From positions 11,529,922-11,593,921 of the forward strand of contig JALGPY010000012.1 of NCBI GenBank assembly GCA_023055425.1: DNA of 64,000 nucleotides, in the 5' to 3' direction. The notes beneath the pieces were generated by a model. It did no database searches. It saw only the letters and a list, made by a program, of their open reading frames with translations, and had not been told where the DNA came from. This DNA comes from Linanthus parryae. Its lineage: Eukaryota > Streptophyta > Magnoliopsida > Ericales > Polemoniaceae. A program made the position numbers and the translations under genes. Shown piece by piece: positions 23,678 through 34,299 of this stretch; the first letter of the stretch is position 1; each line of letters opens with the position of its first letter.

Positions 23678-24271
23678 AATCCGGGAGGCAGCAAATAAGG
23701 ATGGAATTGTTTCCTTATTCTATCGGGGCGGTTTTGGGGGCTATAAAAGGATCATGTTGTAACAGAACTCCTGTTTCAGAGCTCTGATACCAGTTTGTTA
23801 TGATTCAGGCAGAGCTTAGAGAACGATGATAACGATGAAAACAAGATCACAAGAATACACCCGATATAACGTGGTTCACTAGCGATGAGCTACCTACCTC
23901 CACGACCCGAAAACCCTTGTTTATTAGAGAGAAACGATACGAATACAACCCACACTAGTGACAACCCATAATGTTTAGGCACAAGCTAGGTCCCTTAGAT
24001 AGACATATATGACCGACTTAGTGCCCAAGACATCCCAAAAAACGACTATAGAACAAATAAGGAAACAACCCAAACTGCCAAAGTTTGCCGCCCCAATATA
24101 TTTCCTAAATCTCTTAGCCGCCTTTGACTTTTGCCTTTGACTTCAAGTCATATTCAACAAATCTCCACCTTGACTTGAATCATCTCAGCAACCCGAACCT
24201 GAACCGATGCTTCTCTCCAATAACCCCAAATTCACAAGTTGTTCCATCTTCGCCAAGATCCTAAAACGAGT

Positions 24272-24530
24272 GCCCCCAGCGTTGCTCCAACTCCTGTCTA
24301 GTTCCTGCAATAGAACCCTATCGATGCTCCAACTACGGCCGAGTTCCTGCAATTGAATCCCCTTTCTTGGTGTTCCAACTCCCACCGAGTTCCTACAACA
24401 AAATTGTTTGTTGTTCCGACTCACACCGAGTCCCTACAACAAAACCCCCCAACACGTTGCTCCGATTCCCACCAAATTCCTGCAACGTTTTGCGAAATTT
24501 CTCCAATTCCCACCAAATTCCTGCAATATC
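24272..24530. repeat. Degenerate tandem repeat, unit about 40-45 bp
   Basis: About six units, each with the pattern GTTGCTCCAACTCC...GAGTTCCTGCAACAAAA and diverged at many positions. It lies inside the LARD/TRIM-type element next to its polypurine tract. Confidence 0.7.
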
Positions 24531-24861
24531 ACCCCCTTGCACGCTTCATGCGCGCCGTGTCCCTCGTCAGAGACTCGCCCATGCCAAATATGCCTCCTCG
24601 TCAAGTGCACGACTTCCATGCCCCCAAACGGGGCTTAGAGAACTAGAACATCCTCTGTAGTACCCTCAATCTGTAGCCAAACCAGCAGATCCTGAGGTCA
24701 TCCTTCGTCCACCGGTGTCTCTTTTCTCTGTTGTTTGAACATACGTCATCGTAGCTTCCCTTGGCCGCCATCAATGCGCCGGAACCCTGACTGTCTTAAC
24801 CCCCATATGCAGCGCTCTGCTGCATCCCCTCTTGCTGAGACTCAAACTCAGCGGTGGTGGT

Positions 24862-27800
24862 TGTAACGAGCTATACGCGCCGAATAGAAATTTACACTTC
24901 GCGAATCCGCCACACCGAATTACTTTCTCTCACCCATCTCATCTTTTTTTTTTCTCTGCCTTGTTCTGCTGTAGCCGCCTGAGAAATCTCCCACGCTTCG
25001 TACCTCCCCTTCTCCTGCGACAACCACGCTTGGCGTGGTTCTCTCCAGCTACACCTACACACTACTCTCCTCTTCCATCAACATCACCAGCCCTCCATTC
25101 TTCACTTCCCTCTCTTCTATTTCTCCTTTTCTCTTCTTCACCTTCCTCACCTCCAACTCTCCCTGCTCTGTTTTTGGCCGAGAACAAACCCACAAAAATC
25201 AATCACCACCACCGTGAGCCACCACCTCCAATCTACTCCTACACCACCACCGTTCCACCCCACATACCACCATCACCTCCTTACCCTCCATTGCACAAAA
25301 CCCAGCTCCAACTCCCTGCTCCGTTTTGCCGAGACCAAACCCAGCAAATAGAGCACCACCTCCACAAATCACCACCTCCAATTACCTTAACCACCCACCA
25401 CAATCACCACCCAGCTCTCCCCCTCCCCTCTCTGCCTCGGAAGCAACCCAGAAACATATAGAAGCAGCGGCAACCGCTGCAAGTAGCAGCAGCCGACGCC
25501 GGAAGCAGAGCCCCGCTGCCGCCACCGCCGCTGCAATCGGCGGCTTCCTCCCCACCTCTTTTCGCCTCTCTCTCCGCCTCTTTGTCGAGCTCCGATGAAG
25601 CACAGCCACCGGATTAAACCGGCGACCAAGACCTAGAAACCTCGACGCCCCCATCACCGTCCGAAGCTCCGGTGAATTTCGACCCGGAGCTCCTCTCATC
25701 CGATTCGACTCGTTTCTTGTTTGGGTACACTCTCAACTCCATTTTAGTCCACTTTGGTTCACCAAAATCACGTATTGTTTGTTCAATTTGAGTTGTGCGT
25801 TTGAAATTGCCGAAAGAACAAAAGGAAGAGACGATGTCTCTGTTGCATGAATATGAGGGGGGTAATAAAGGGCATGTTTTGTCACATATTTAAATGTGGT
25901 GAGTTGTAATGGGGGGTGCTTGTTGTATTTATGTGTAAACTGCATATACATACATATACTTGTATTTACTATTGTATTTAGTTAGTATAAATCTTTATTT
26001 AATTTATGTTAATTTATATACTAGATATAATTACAAATAAATTAGTTTTGTAACATAAAATAAAAATATAAATTTATGTGAATAAGAAATTAGTTATGTT
26101 TATATATTTATATTTAGTTGTTGAAAAATAAGTTAGTAAAATACATTTTTATATACGTTTATATATGATTCGATAAAGATTATAGTGTTGAAAAGATGAA
26201 ATAAATCTAAGTTTCGTTTTAATTACATTACTAGTAATATTTCAATAAAGTGTACAACTTGATATTATTTTATCAACAAGTAAATTCGTTTAATTAGAAT
26301 ATTAAATAGTTTATCTTCTTAATAATTTACGGTTAGTTTCTTAAAATAAATTGGAGTTGATAAATACGTTAGGGGTATTCGATTAGGCTTTCGCTTTCAT
26401 ATCATATAGGGCATATGCATTGTCTATTTGCGATACGAACTCTTTTGTGATTAGGAATTTATGTGTATGATTGTAGAGTGTGCCTTCGACGACCTTGTTG
26501 AACCGGACGTTGTTTACGAGTAGCGCCTTAGATAGCACTTTTGGCTCTCACGGTGAGTATTCATGCTTAGTCCTGTGTGCTTATCTTCTTTCGTGTCAAA
26601 TGTGATTTTATTTCATGTCTCAAAATATACATGTGATACATGCATAGTTTTGTGTGCCAATTCCTTTCATGTGATACTCGTTAATCTGAAAATAATTGTC
26701 GTGCTTTATTCCAAAATTTCTAAACTTTCCGTAGTCACTTTTAAATCTTCACTGTATCACTCGTTTTCAAATCGGAAAACTAATTTTTCAAATATCACTA
26801 AGTCAAAATTCATTAATAACGTAAAGTGAAAGAATCGCAAGTACTGGAACCAGTTGGGTCTATAAAAGTGCTATACGCCTACGTCGTCTTACTTTACTTT
26901 ACGTTACGTTACTATCGGGTGATGATTCCCTGGGCCAGGTCCCTAAAGAGATACCGGGATAATCCCCTGGGCTCCAGTCCCTAAACTTATTTCGGGTGAT
27001 GATTACCTGGGCCAGGCCCCTAAAGACATGGGACTCCGTGCGCCACGATTCCTTTCGCCGTAGGCTCGAATCCAGCATTCTAGTACTACCCTTCTGACTT
27101 ACAATCTTAAGGGGGTGTCGACACTTAAGGTCTAGTAGTTGGCTTGTATGATGACTAGCGGGATCGGGAACCCCGATCCACAACGCTTGGCAGAGAGGTC
27201 GGGTTATTAGAACCCCCTATAAGCCAGTATCATCTGTTACTATTCGCCCTGGTCTCTGTTGGTTACTGCGAGTTAATAATGCGACATCTTTGTCTCTAAA
27301 TCTGGAAGCTGTTACTTATAAACCGTGTTCTAATTAGACATGCAACTTGAGAAAATATCCTTGAAATTGAATTACTGAACATTTGAGAATCTTACAAAAC
27401 ATTGCAAACTCTGATCTTTATACTTATACTCTGTTACTGTTTAAACTACTTCAAATATAAACCCCATAACCTTTCTTAGCCGTTTTGTTTTACATGCTAA
27501 GGTGTACATTCACTCAGTTTTCACTGATACTCGAAAAATTGCGGTCTTGTGTCTTTTAATTCCCCCGAAGGTATATGACTGATTTGCATGGGGTAACGCG
27601 CTGGACTCACGATTCGTTCTCACCTGCAAACAGTATCAATTTGTAATTAACCGTAGAGCAAACTTTTTGTGTAATATCTCTTTTGCTAGGCTTGTTGTCC
27701 TGTTTGGACTCAGCCACAAACAATGTTATCGTGTAAACTTTTAATCAGTAGTTTGGATGTTTCCTTTCAATTTCTTTTTACTAATACTCCTTATACGAAA

Positions 27801-27866
27801 GGGTAATTCCCTGTATGGAGTACACTACCCCGATCTCCTGTCCATCTGGAAATCGGGGGTGTTACA
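24862..27866 (+). mobile_element. Probable solo LTR of a chromovirus-type gypsy element
   Basis: The right end ...AAATCGGGGGTGTTACA and the left end TGTAACGAGC form a short inverted pair of the kind seen in Del/Tekay LTRs. The interior resembles the solo LTR at 34532-36747 in layout: a pyrimidine- and proline-codon-rich part early (about 25000-25700), a splice-donor-like region, then an ...ACTCAG... motif near the end. No primer site or coding region adjoins it. I found no matching 5-bp duplication (GTGGT on the left, AAGCA on the right), so the left boundary is uncertain. The small proline-rich ORFs inside are not genes. Confidence 0.5.
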
Positions 27867-28759
27867 AAGCACGTACCTTGATCTGCCAAAAGCTGAAGTT
27901 GTTTCTTCCCGTGAACTTGTGGATCTAAGTCATCCGTCCGGTCATCTTCTCTGCAGCTCCTTTTCTAGATCCGTAACCCCCAAACGCGTGCTCCACCTTG
28001 ATCGCGAAACCCTAGCCCTATAGCTCCACCTTGATCTTGGAACACCGCAACCTAAGCTCTGAGCTCCCCTTGGATCGCTGAACCTGTCTCTGATACTAGT
28101 TTGTTTTAACAGAACTCCTATTTGAGATCTCTGATACCAGTTTGCTATGATCCAGGAAGAGCTTAGAGAACGATGATAACGATGAAAACAAGATCACAAG
28201 AACACACTCGATATAACGTGGTTCACTAGAGAATGAGCTAGCTACCTCCACGACCCGAAAAACACGATTTTATTAGAGAGAAACGATACAAATACAACCC
28301 ACACTATGGCCAAAGGCCATAGTGACAACCCACAATGTTTAGGCACAAGCTAGGTCCCTTATATAGACATATATAACCGACTTAGTTCCCAAGACATCCC
28401 AAAAACGACTATAGAACAAATAACGAAACAACCGAGAAACTGCCAAAGTTTGCCGCCATAATTTGTTTCCTAAATCTCTTAGCCGCCTTTGACTTCAAGT
28501 CATATTCAACAGATCCTTTGGGGGTCCTATGAACTTATGTAAACATATTTGGATGTTCCTACTCATTGAATAAAGGTCTTTCTTCCCCGTGGACGTAGTT
28601 AGCTCGATTTGGGCTAGCGAACCACGTAAATCTTGTGTGATTGCATCTTTCGTTATCGTTCGTGGGGCGTCAATGATTGTAAGAGGTATAACAAACTGGT
28701 ATAGAGCTTAGGTTGTGATTACTCCACCAAGAATGATGTCCTGATCGATGTTGAAGATC

Positions 28760-31700
28760 GATAGGTTCACATGAGGGAACAACTTCAGTCCGTGGAAGAT
28801 AAAGATGGAGGCCTTGCTTAAATCGCAGGGTTTATGGGCACCTTTGACCCCGAACATAGGAGGCATGGATGTTAATACATCGGAGTTCAAGGCGATGGAG
28901 GAGAAGGCACACGCAACGATTATGCTATGCTTACCGGATGACATGATCATCGAGGTTGCATATCACAAGCAAGCAACAGGGATTTGGCTCAAGTTAGAGG
29001 TTCACTACATGACGAAGAGTCTCACTAGCAAGTTGATGCTAAAGGAGAGGCTCTTCACTTTTCGGATGCTCGAAGGTACGACTCTTAAGGACCATCTTGA
29101 TCAATTGAATACAATTCTCTTAGATTTGCGTAATATTGACGAGAAGGTGGGGGATGAGGATGCCGCACTCTTGTTATTGATCTCGTTACCTCCATCATAT
29201 GAGAAATTTGTTCAGTCATCCATTGTGAACAAGGGTGACTTATCTCAAGAGGAGGTCAGATCGGCACCATGCTAGGGAATTGTGCCATAATGGTGCAGGC
29301 ATATGTACAGAGGACCATGCTTTCGGGTTGATGGCGACAGGGGGAAGCAAGAAGGGTGAGAAGAATAAGAATCAATTATCGGGTTCTAAGTTACCCAAGG
29401 ATGTTTTTACCTACTGTAAAGAGAAAGGACACTGGAAGAGGGATTGCCCGAAACGTGGAAAACATGGACATAATGACTCTGCAGCCGTGGTAGAGAAGGA
29501 GAATTCATCTGAGGATGATTTCATTCTACTTGCGGATGATGTCACGTATTCACCCATTGACTCGGGAGCTTCTTATCACATCTGTTATAACAGGGTGCTA
29601 TTTTCAAGCCACAACCGTGCAGGCGGAGGATCCTTTCATATAGCAAACGGAGCTGTTTTCAAGATCATAGGAAAATACTCAGTTAGGTTCAAGATTGTGG
29701 ATGGGAAGACATTCACATTGAAGGAAGTGAGACACATACCACTTATCACAAATAATCTGATTTCTTTGAGTCTACTTGACAGCAAGGGTTTTAATTTCAA
29801 GGGTGAAGGAGGAGGATTATGCGTCTACAAGGACTCAGATGTGATATTCAGGGGGTCAGGGAGGGGACTTTGTACGTGCTACAAGGTTCAGCTATCACAG
29901 GGTCTGTCGGAGTTGCCTCGACCGAGTTTAAGGAGTGGAAGACACTGGTAGAAAATCAGATCGGAAAGAAGGTGAACAGGCTACGCACGGAAAATGGCTT
30001 AGATTTTTGTTCATCATGATTTGATGGATTCTGCAAGGATCATGGTATTGCACGGCATCGCACCATTCGGCACAACGCAACAAAACAGTGTAGCCGAGAG
30101 AATGAATCAGACACTTTTGTCGAAAACCAAGGTGCATGCTTTCGAATGCATGTTATTCTAATGGCTTTTGGGGAGAAGCAGATTCCATGACATGCTATCT
30201 CATAAATCGAAGCCCGCACACAGGTATAGGATGCAAGATTCCTATGGAAGTCGGGTCCGGTAGAGCAGTGGATTACTCGAATTTGAGAGTTTTTGGTTGT
30301 GTTGCCTATTATCACGTTGATGATGACAAACTAGAACCAAGAGCTAATAAATGAGTATTCATGTGTTTCAGAACAGGTGTGAAGGGATACAAGATATGGG
30401 CAGACAACAAGATTATACTTAACAGAAGTGTAGTCTTTGATGTGAATCATATGTTGAAAAACTCAATGGAGGTGGAACTTGGAAATGCAAAGAAGAAGGT
30501 GGAGGGAGAGTCGGATCCTATTGATCTTAAGGATGCCGAAATCTCTTCACCGTCGCCGGAAGCAGAAGAGGAAGAAGCAAAAGAGTCTGATAGTTAGGAT
30601 GCGTCTACACTAGAGGAACTAGTTCATCAAAGTATTGCTGAAGGAAGACCAAGGACAGTCATATTCCGACGAGATAGAGGGATAACGATAAGGTGGGATA
30701 TTCATGACAAGTAGCATAAGAGGTAGAGGATGAGCCATCCTCCTACAAGACCGCTATATCTAGTTCTGAGTCAGCATAATAGATTGCCGCGATGGGAGAG
30801 GAGATGGAGTCTCTTAGCAAGAAATCGACTTGGGAGCTTGTTAAATTGCCTATGGGAAGGAAGATAGTCAGTTGCAAGTGGGTTTTCAGAAGAAAGGAAG
30901 GAATTTCATCTGGAGAGGGCATCAAGTATAAGGCAAGGCTAGTCGCAAGATGGTTCAGTCAGAAAGAGGGAGTTAACTACAACGAGATCTTTTTGTCGGT
31001 GGTCAGACATACTTTTATTCGGGTGTAAATAGCTTTAGTGGCAAACCACGACTTAGAGCTTTAGCAATTGGATGCCAAGACATCTTTTCTACATGGCAAG
31101 CTGGAAGAGGAGATATACATGAGCTTACCGGAGGGGTTTCAAGTTCCCGGAAGAGAGAACAACGTGTGTAAGCTGAAGAGATCTCTCTACAAACTTAAGC
31201 AGTCACCAAGGCAATGGTACAAGAGGTTTCGCAGCTTCATGTTAAATATTGGTTACCACAAGTGCGAGTATGATTTCTGCGTGTATCACAAGGAGTTGCG
31301 AAGTGAATCACGTATCTACCTTGTTCTATATGTGGATGATATTTTGGTCGCAACTCAGAATATCAAGGACATCAGAGAACTGAAGAGGTCCCTTAGCGCA
31401 GAATTCGAGATGAAGGATATGGGAGCGGCTTAGAAAATATTGGGAGTTGAGATCTATAGAGACTGGAAGAAGAAGCTTTTCTTGTCACAGCAGGGATACA
31501 TCAAGAAGATCTTGGCAAGCTTCGGGATGTTATCAGCTAAAGCTATAGATACTCTTATGACAACTAACAAAAAGCTAGGAATCTACACCGTTCAGACTGA
31601 TGAGGAGTACATGTCCAAGATTCAATATGGTAGCGGAGTTGGAAGCCTTATGTATGCTATGGTCTGTACTCGAGCGGACATAACATTCGCTGCTAGTGTG

Positions 31701-33030
31701 GTTAGTCGTTTTATGGCTCATCCGGGTAGGGACCATTGGCAGGCGGTGAAGCGGATATTCAAGTATCTAAAAAGTACTTCAGACATTGGCCTATTTTATG
31801 GGGCGAATGAAGACATCTTGGTAGTTGGGTTCTCGGATTCGAACTATGCAGGGGATATTGATAGTAGGAGATCTATGACTGGCTATGTGTTCACTCTGGG
31901 AAGTTCTATTGTGAGTTGGAAGGCGACGCTACAACCGACAACATTGTTTCAAAAAACGGGAAAATCGAAGCGGAGCGGCCGTTTTGTAACAAATTCGGCA
32001 GACCCCACCACCGTTTTTTGTACTGTGAATTTGATTCACATCCAAAATGCCCGTTTTTCCCGTTTTCCGTTGCGTAACGCCCGTTTGACGTCGGTAGAAA
32101 AGGAAACATAGACTATTGCGTGACTTACCGGTTCTACTAGAGAAGAACCCATAATTTCTCCGAAACACAAAAGCCCCAATTTGAAATCACCATAAGCCCT
32201 AATACTTCGTACCTTGAATTGAGTGAGTACTGGGTAGATAGATCGTCACAATCATGGTCGGGGAGTCGCCTCATCGTCGTCGTCAGTGCTCGCTTGCTCT
32301 GTTTTTGACTCATCGCACGAAGAACTATGTTCTCTCTCCCTCTTCCTCTGACTCTGTATCTCTCTACGCGTGCGCTGTTTTTGACTCATTTTGTAGATAA
32401 GTGTTAATCTTATCCAAATGGGTTGTGTTTCTTTTAGGTATAAGGCACTTGGATCCCCTTAGGTTGATGCAAAGACACTTTTACCCCCTCACAGTCTAAA
32501 ATAGTACTAAATTGTGTATAAATATGTTTCATATAAGAATATTAAGTTTTACTAGTATTTTAATACATTTTTAACGACTTTTTAAAATTCACGCATAATA
32601 TTCTCGTTTTTCGTTATAGTCCCTCCGTTACGGCCCGATTCCGTTACACGTGACCGCGTCCGATACAGTGGCCGCTTCCGTTTTTTAAAACTATGGCAGA
32701 CAGTGACTTTGTCAACCATGGAGGCGGAAGACATGGCTCTAACGGAAGCAGACAGTGTGGCTTAAAGGTATGGTCAATGATCTAGACCTACATCAAGATC
32801 AGGCGATATTCAACTGTGACAGCTTGAGTTCGATTTGCTTGACTACGGATCAGGTTTATCATGAAAAGACCAATCATATCGACGTTAGGTATCACTTTCT
32901 GAGAAATTAGAGCAGGATCAAGGTGAAGAAGGTGGGGACAGCTGACAACCCCGCGGATATGTTCACAAGGCTGGTTACAAGGAGCAAGTTCCAACATTGT
33001 CTGGAATTGCTCAACATTTTGAACCAGTGA
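28760..33030 (+). pseudogene. Copia II gag-pol remnant
   Basis: gag has SPWKIKMEALLKSQG near 28785 with a stop just upstream. The zinc knuckle has lost its first cysteines (YCKEKGHWKRDC near 29413). The protease keeps PIDSGASYHIC near 29555. After ...LCTCYK the frame jumps into the middle of the integrase (EFKEWKTLVENQ near 29930), so the zinc-binding region and first catalytic Asp are deleted. Reverse transcriptase has KTSFLHGKLEEE and LYVDDILVA (near 31330), with stops at 31026 and 31431. RNase H (SMTGYVFTLGSSIVSWKATLQ) is cut at 31941 by a Mutator-like insertion and resumes near 32697 (STMEAEDMALTEA), followed by many stops. Confidence 0.88.
31941..32696. mobile_element. Non-autonomous Mutator-like or similar TIR element
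   Basis: About 756 bp inserted into the RNase H codons of Copia II. The ends are imperfect inverted repeats: ACATTGTTTCAAAAAACGG at the left and the complement of CCATAGTTTTAAAAAACGG at the right (16 of 19 match). The broken frame resumes on both sides. Flanking CCGACA/CAGACA is an imperfect target duplication. There is no transposase. Mutator-like is the best guess from the terminal sequence; hAT cannot be excluded. Confidence 0.6.
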
Positions 33031-33170
33031 GCCCTTAGGCGCATGTCGGACCCGGCGAGGTCCAGTGAGTCTCCGTGACGGTAGACATCAGGAGGGGAGA
33101 AGGCAAGCTTTTTTTGGAAGGAGGAGGAAGCTTCATTGCAGACGAGAGACTTCAAGTCAAGGTGGAGATT

Positions 33171-33727
33171 TATTGGGAAGTGTCTTGAAACTTAGAAGAT
33201 ACTCGAAGGAGCAAAGAATATTGAAGCCTAGTGTCTTCGCACGAAGACAAGAATTCTTCGTACGAAAACAAAAGAGTTAGCCAAAATCATAGCCTTGTCG
33301 TGGAAGTTCTCTCAGTCTCAAAGTAAGAAGATCTTCGCACAAAGAGATAGAAAGACTTCGCACGAAGACATTTTGTCTTCTCACGAAGGGTCTTCGCACG
33401 GAGACATTTTATCTTCGCACGAAGGGTCTTCCCACAAAGGGTCTTCGTACGAAGACAACGGGTCTTTGCATGAAGACAATCCGGGAGGCGGCAAATAGGA
33501 ATGGAATTGTTTCTTGTTGTATCGGGGCGGTTTTGGGGCTGTAAAAGGATCATTTGGGGTTCTATGAATGTATTAAACATCTTTGGACGTTCCTACTCAT
33601 TGAATAAAGGTCTTTCTTCCCCGTGGACGTAGTTAGCTCGATTTGGGCCAGCGAACCACGTAAATCTTGTGTGATTACATCTTTCGTTATCATTCGTGAG
33701 GCGTGAGTGATCGTGATAGGTATAAAA
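33171..33727 (+). repeat. 3' LTR of Copia II
   Basis: 557 bp, preceded by the polypurine tract AAGGTGGAGATT. The first bases have mutated from TGTTGGG to TATTGGG and the last from ...ACA to ...AAA. It holds the larger palindrome array and a mutated TATA box (CTGTAAAAGG, about 33539). Confidence 0.85.
33233..33477. repeat. Palindrome array in the Copia II 3' LTR
   Basis: Ten near-palindromic 16-mers around CTTCG-CA-CGAAG or CTTCG-TA-CGAAG (the copy at 33441 is a perfect palindrome). They start at 33233, 33254, 33330, 33354, 33375, 33390, 33410, 33426, 33441 and 33462. Spacings within clusters are 15-16, 20-21 or 24 bp. The array ends about 60 bp before the TATA position. Confidence 0.85.
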
Positions 33728-33732
33728 ATTTA

Positions 33733-34299
33733 TATGTAATTTGGGCCAATTTTACATTTTATTTTCATTTTTGCTTGAAAGTGAATATTTCACATATAAA
33801 TTCGCTGCACCCACCCCGCACCCCAAACTTTTGACCTATTGCCGCACCCGCACCCCTGTACGCTCCTGCACCCGTGCTCCTTATATTGTTAGTGATACTT
33901 CCATTTCTGGTCGCTTCTTGGTTCGCTTCTTCTCCTGCAGATTTTGATTAGGTTAGGATTTTTTAATTCATTTGTAACTTTTTATTAATGAGAAAAACGA
34001 AGACATCTTTTAATTTCTGTTCGAGCACTGGTATATCTGACTTAGTTTGCAGGCCCAAATTCTGGGGGGAATTCTGTTAATGCCATACACCAATAGTGGG
34101 TGTATATATGTCTGACTTAGTGATTACTCATGAGCCATGACAATTCTTAGTTTTAATGGAGTAAAATTTACTTGTTTCAATAAGAAGCAAACGATGTGAC
34201 CAGAAGGTGCATATCGTAAACATTGCAATAACCATACTACAGTTTCTTAGTTTTCATACAACATCGAACTATGGGATGTAGTTTCAAAAGGTTGATGAT
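33733..34299. other. Spacer downstream of the broken UGT
   Basis: AT-rich, with no recognised gene. It lies between Copia II and the stop codon of UGT copy U2, so it includes the former 3' flank of that gene. Confidence 0.5.

Larger units (their letters stand above)
23755..28511 (-). mobile_element. LARD/TRIM-type non-autonomous copia-like element in the Copia II LTR
   Basis: The two ends (23755-24159, 405 bp; 28102-28511, 410 bp) are LTR copies with TGTTG...CAACA termini. Flanks GATCA (23750-23754) and GATCC (28512-28516) are an imperfect target duplication. On the minus strand a tRNA-Met-like primer site (AGTATCAGAGACAGG) follows the right LTR, and a copia-type polypurine tract (AAGGTGGAGATT) precedes the left LTR, so the element reads leftwards. 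Removing the inserted solo LTR leaves about 0.94 kb of internal sequence with no polymerase. A short stretch near 24715-24760 (EKRHRWTKDD on the minus strand) looks like a gag zinc-knuckle remnant. Confidence 0.8.
23480..28693 (+). repeat. 5' LTR of Copia II, interrupted by another element
   Basis: The LTR consists of 23480-23754 and 28517-28693. The break falls a few bases after its TATA box (GGCTATAAAAGG, about 23739-23750). It has five palindromes (23581-23677), against ten in the 3' LTR. Confidence 0.85.
23480..33727 (+). mobile_element. Copia II: degenerate Ty1/copia retrotransposon
   Basis: The 5' LTR starts TGTTGGGAAGTGCC at 23480 and, after an inserted element, ends at 28693. The 3' LTR is 33171-33727. 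Flanks GTTTA (23475-23479) and ATTTA (33728-33732) differ by one base. Between them lie a damaged tRNA-Met-type primer site (TGGTATAGAGC at 28697), gag, zinc knuckle, protease, a deleted integrase, reverse transcriptase and a split RNase H. Many stops and the integrase deletion show an old, dead copy. Confidence 0.85.

Noticed and set aside
24832..25699. Proline/serine-rich ORFs as a host gene
   Set aside because: Low-complexity pyrimidine-rich sequence inside a probable chromovirus LTR; overlapping open frames on both strands reflect base composition.
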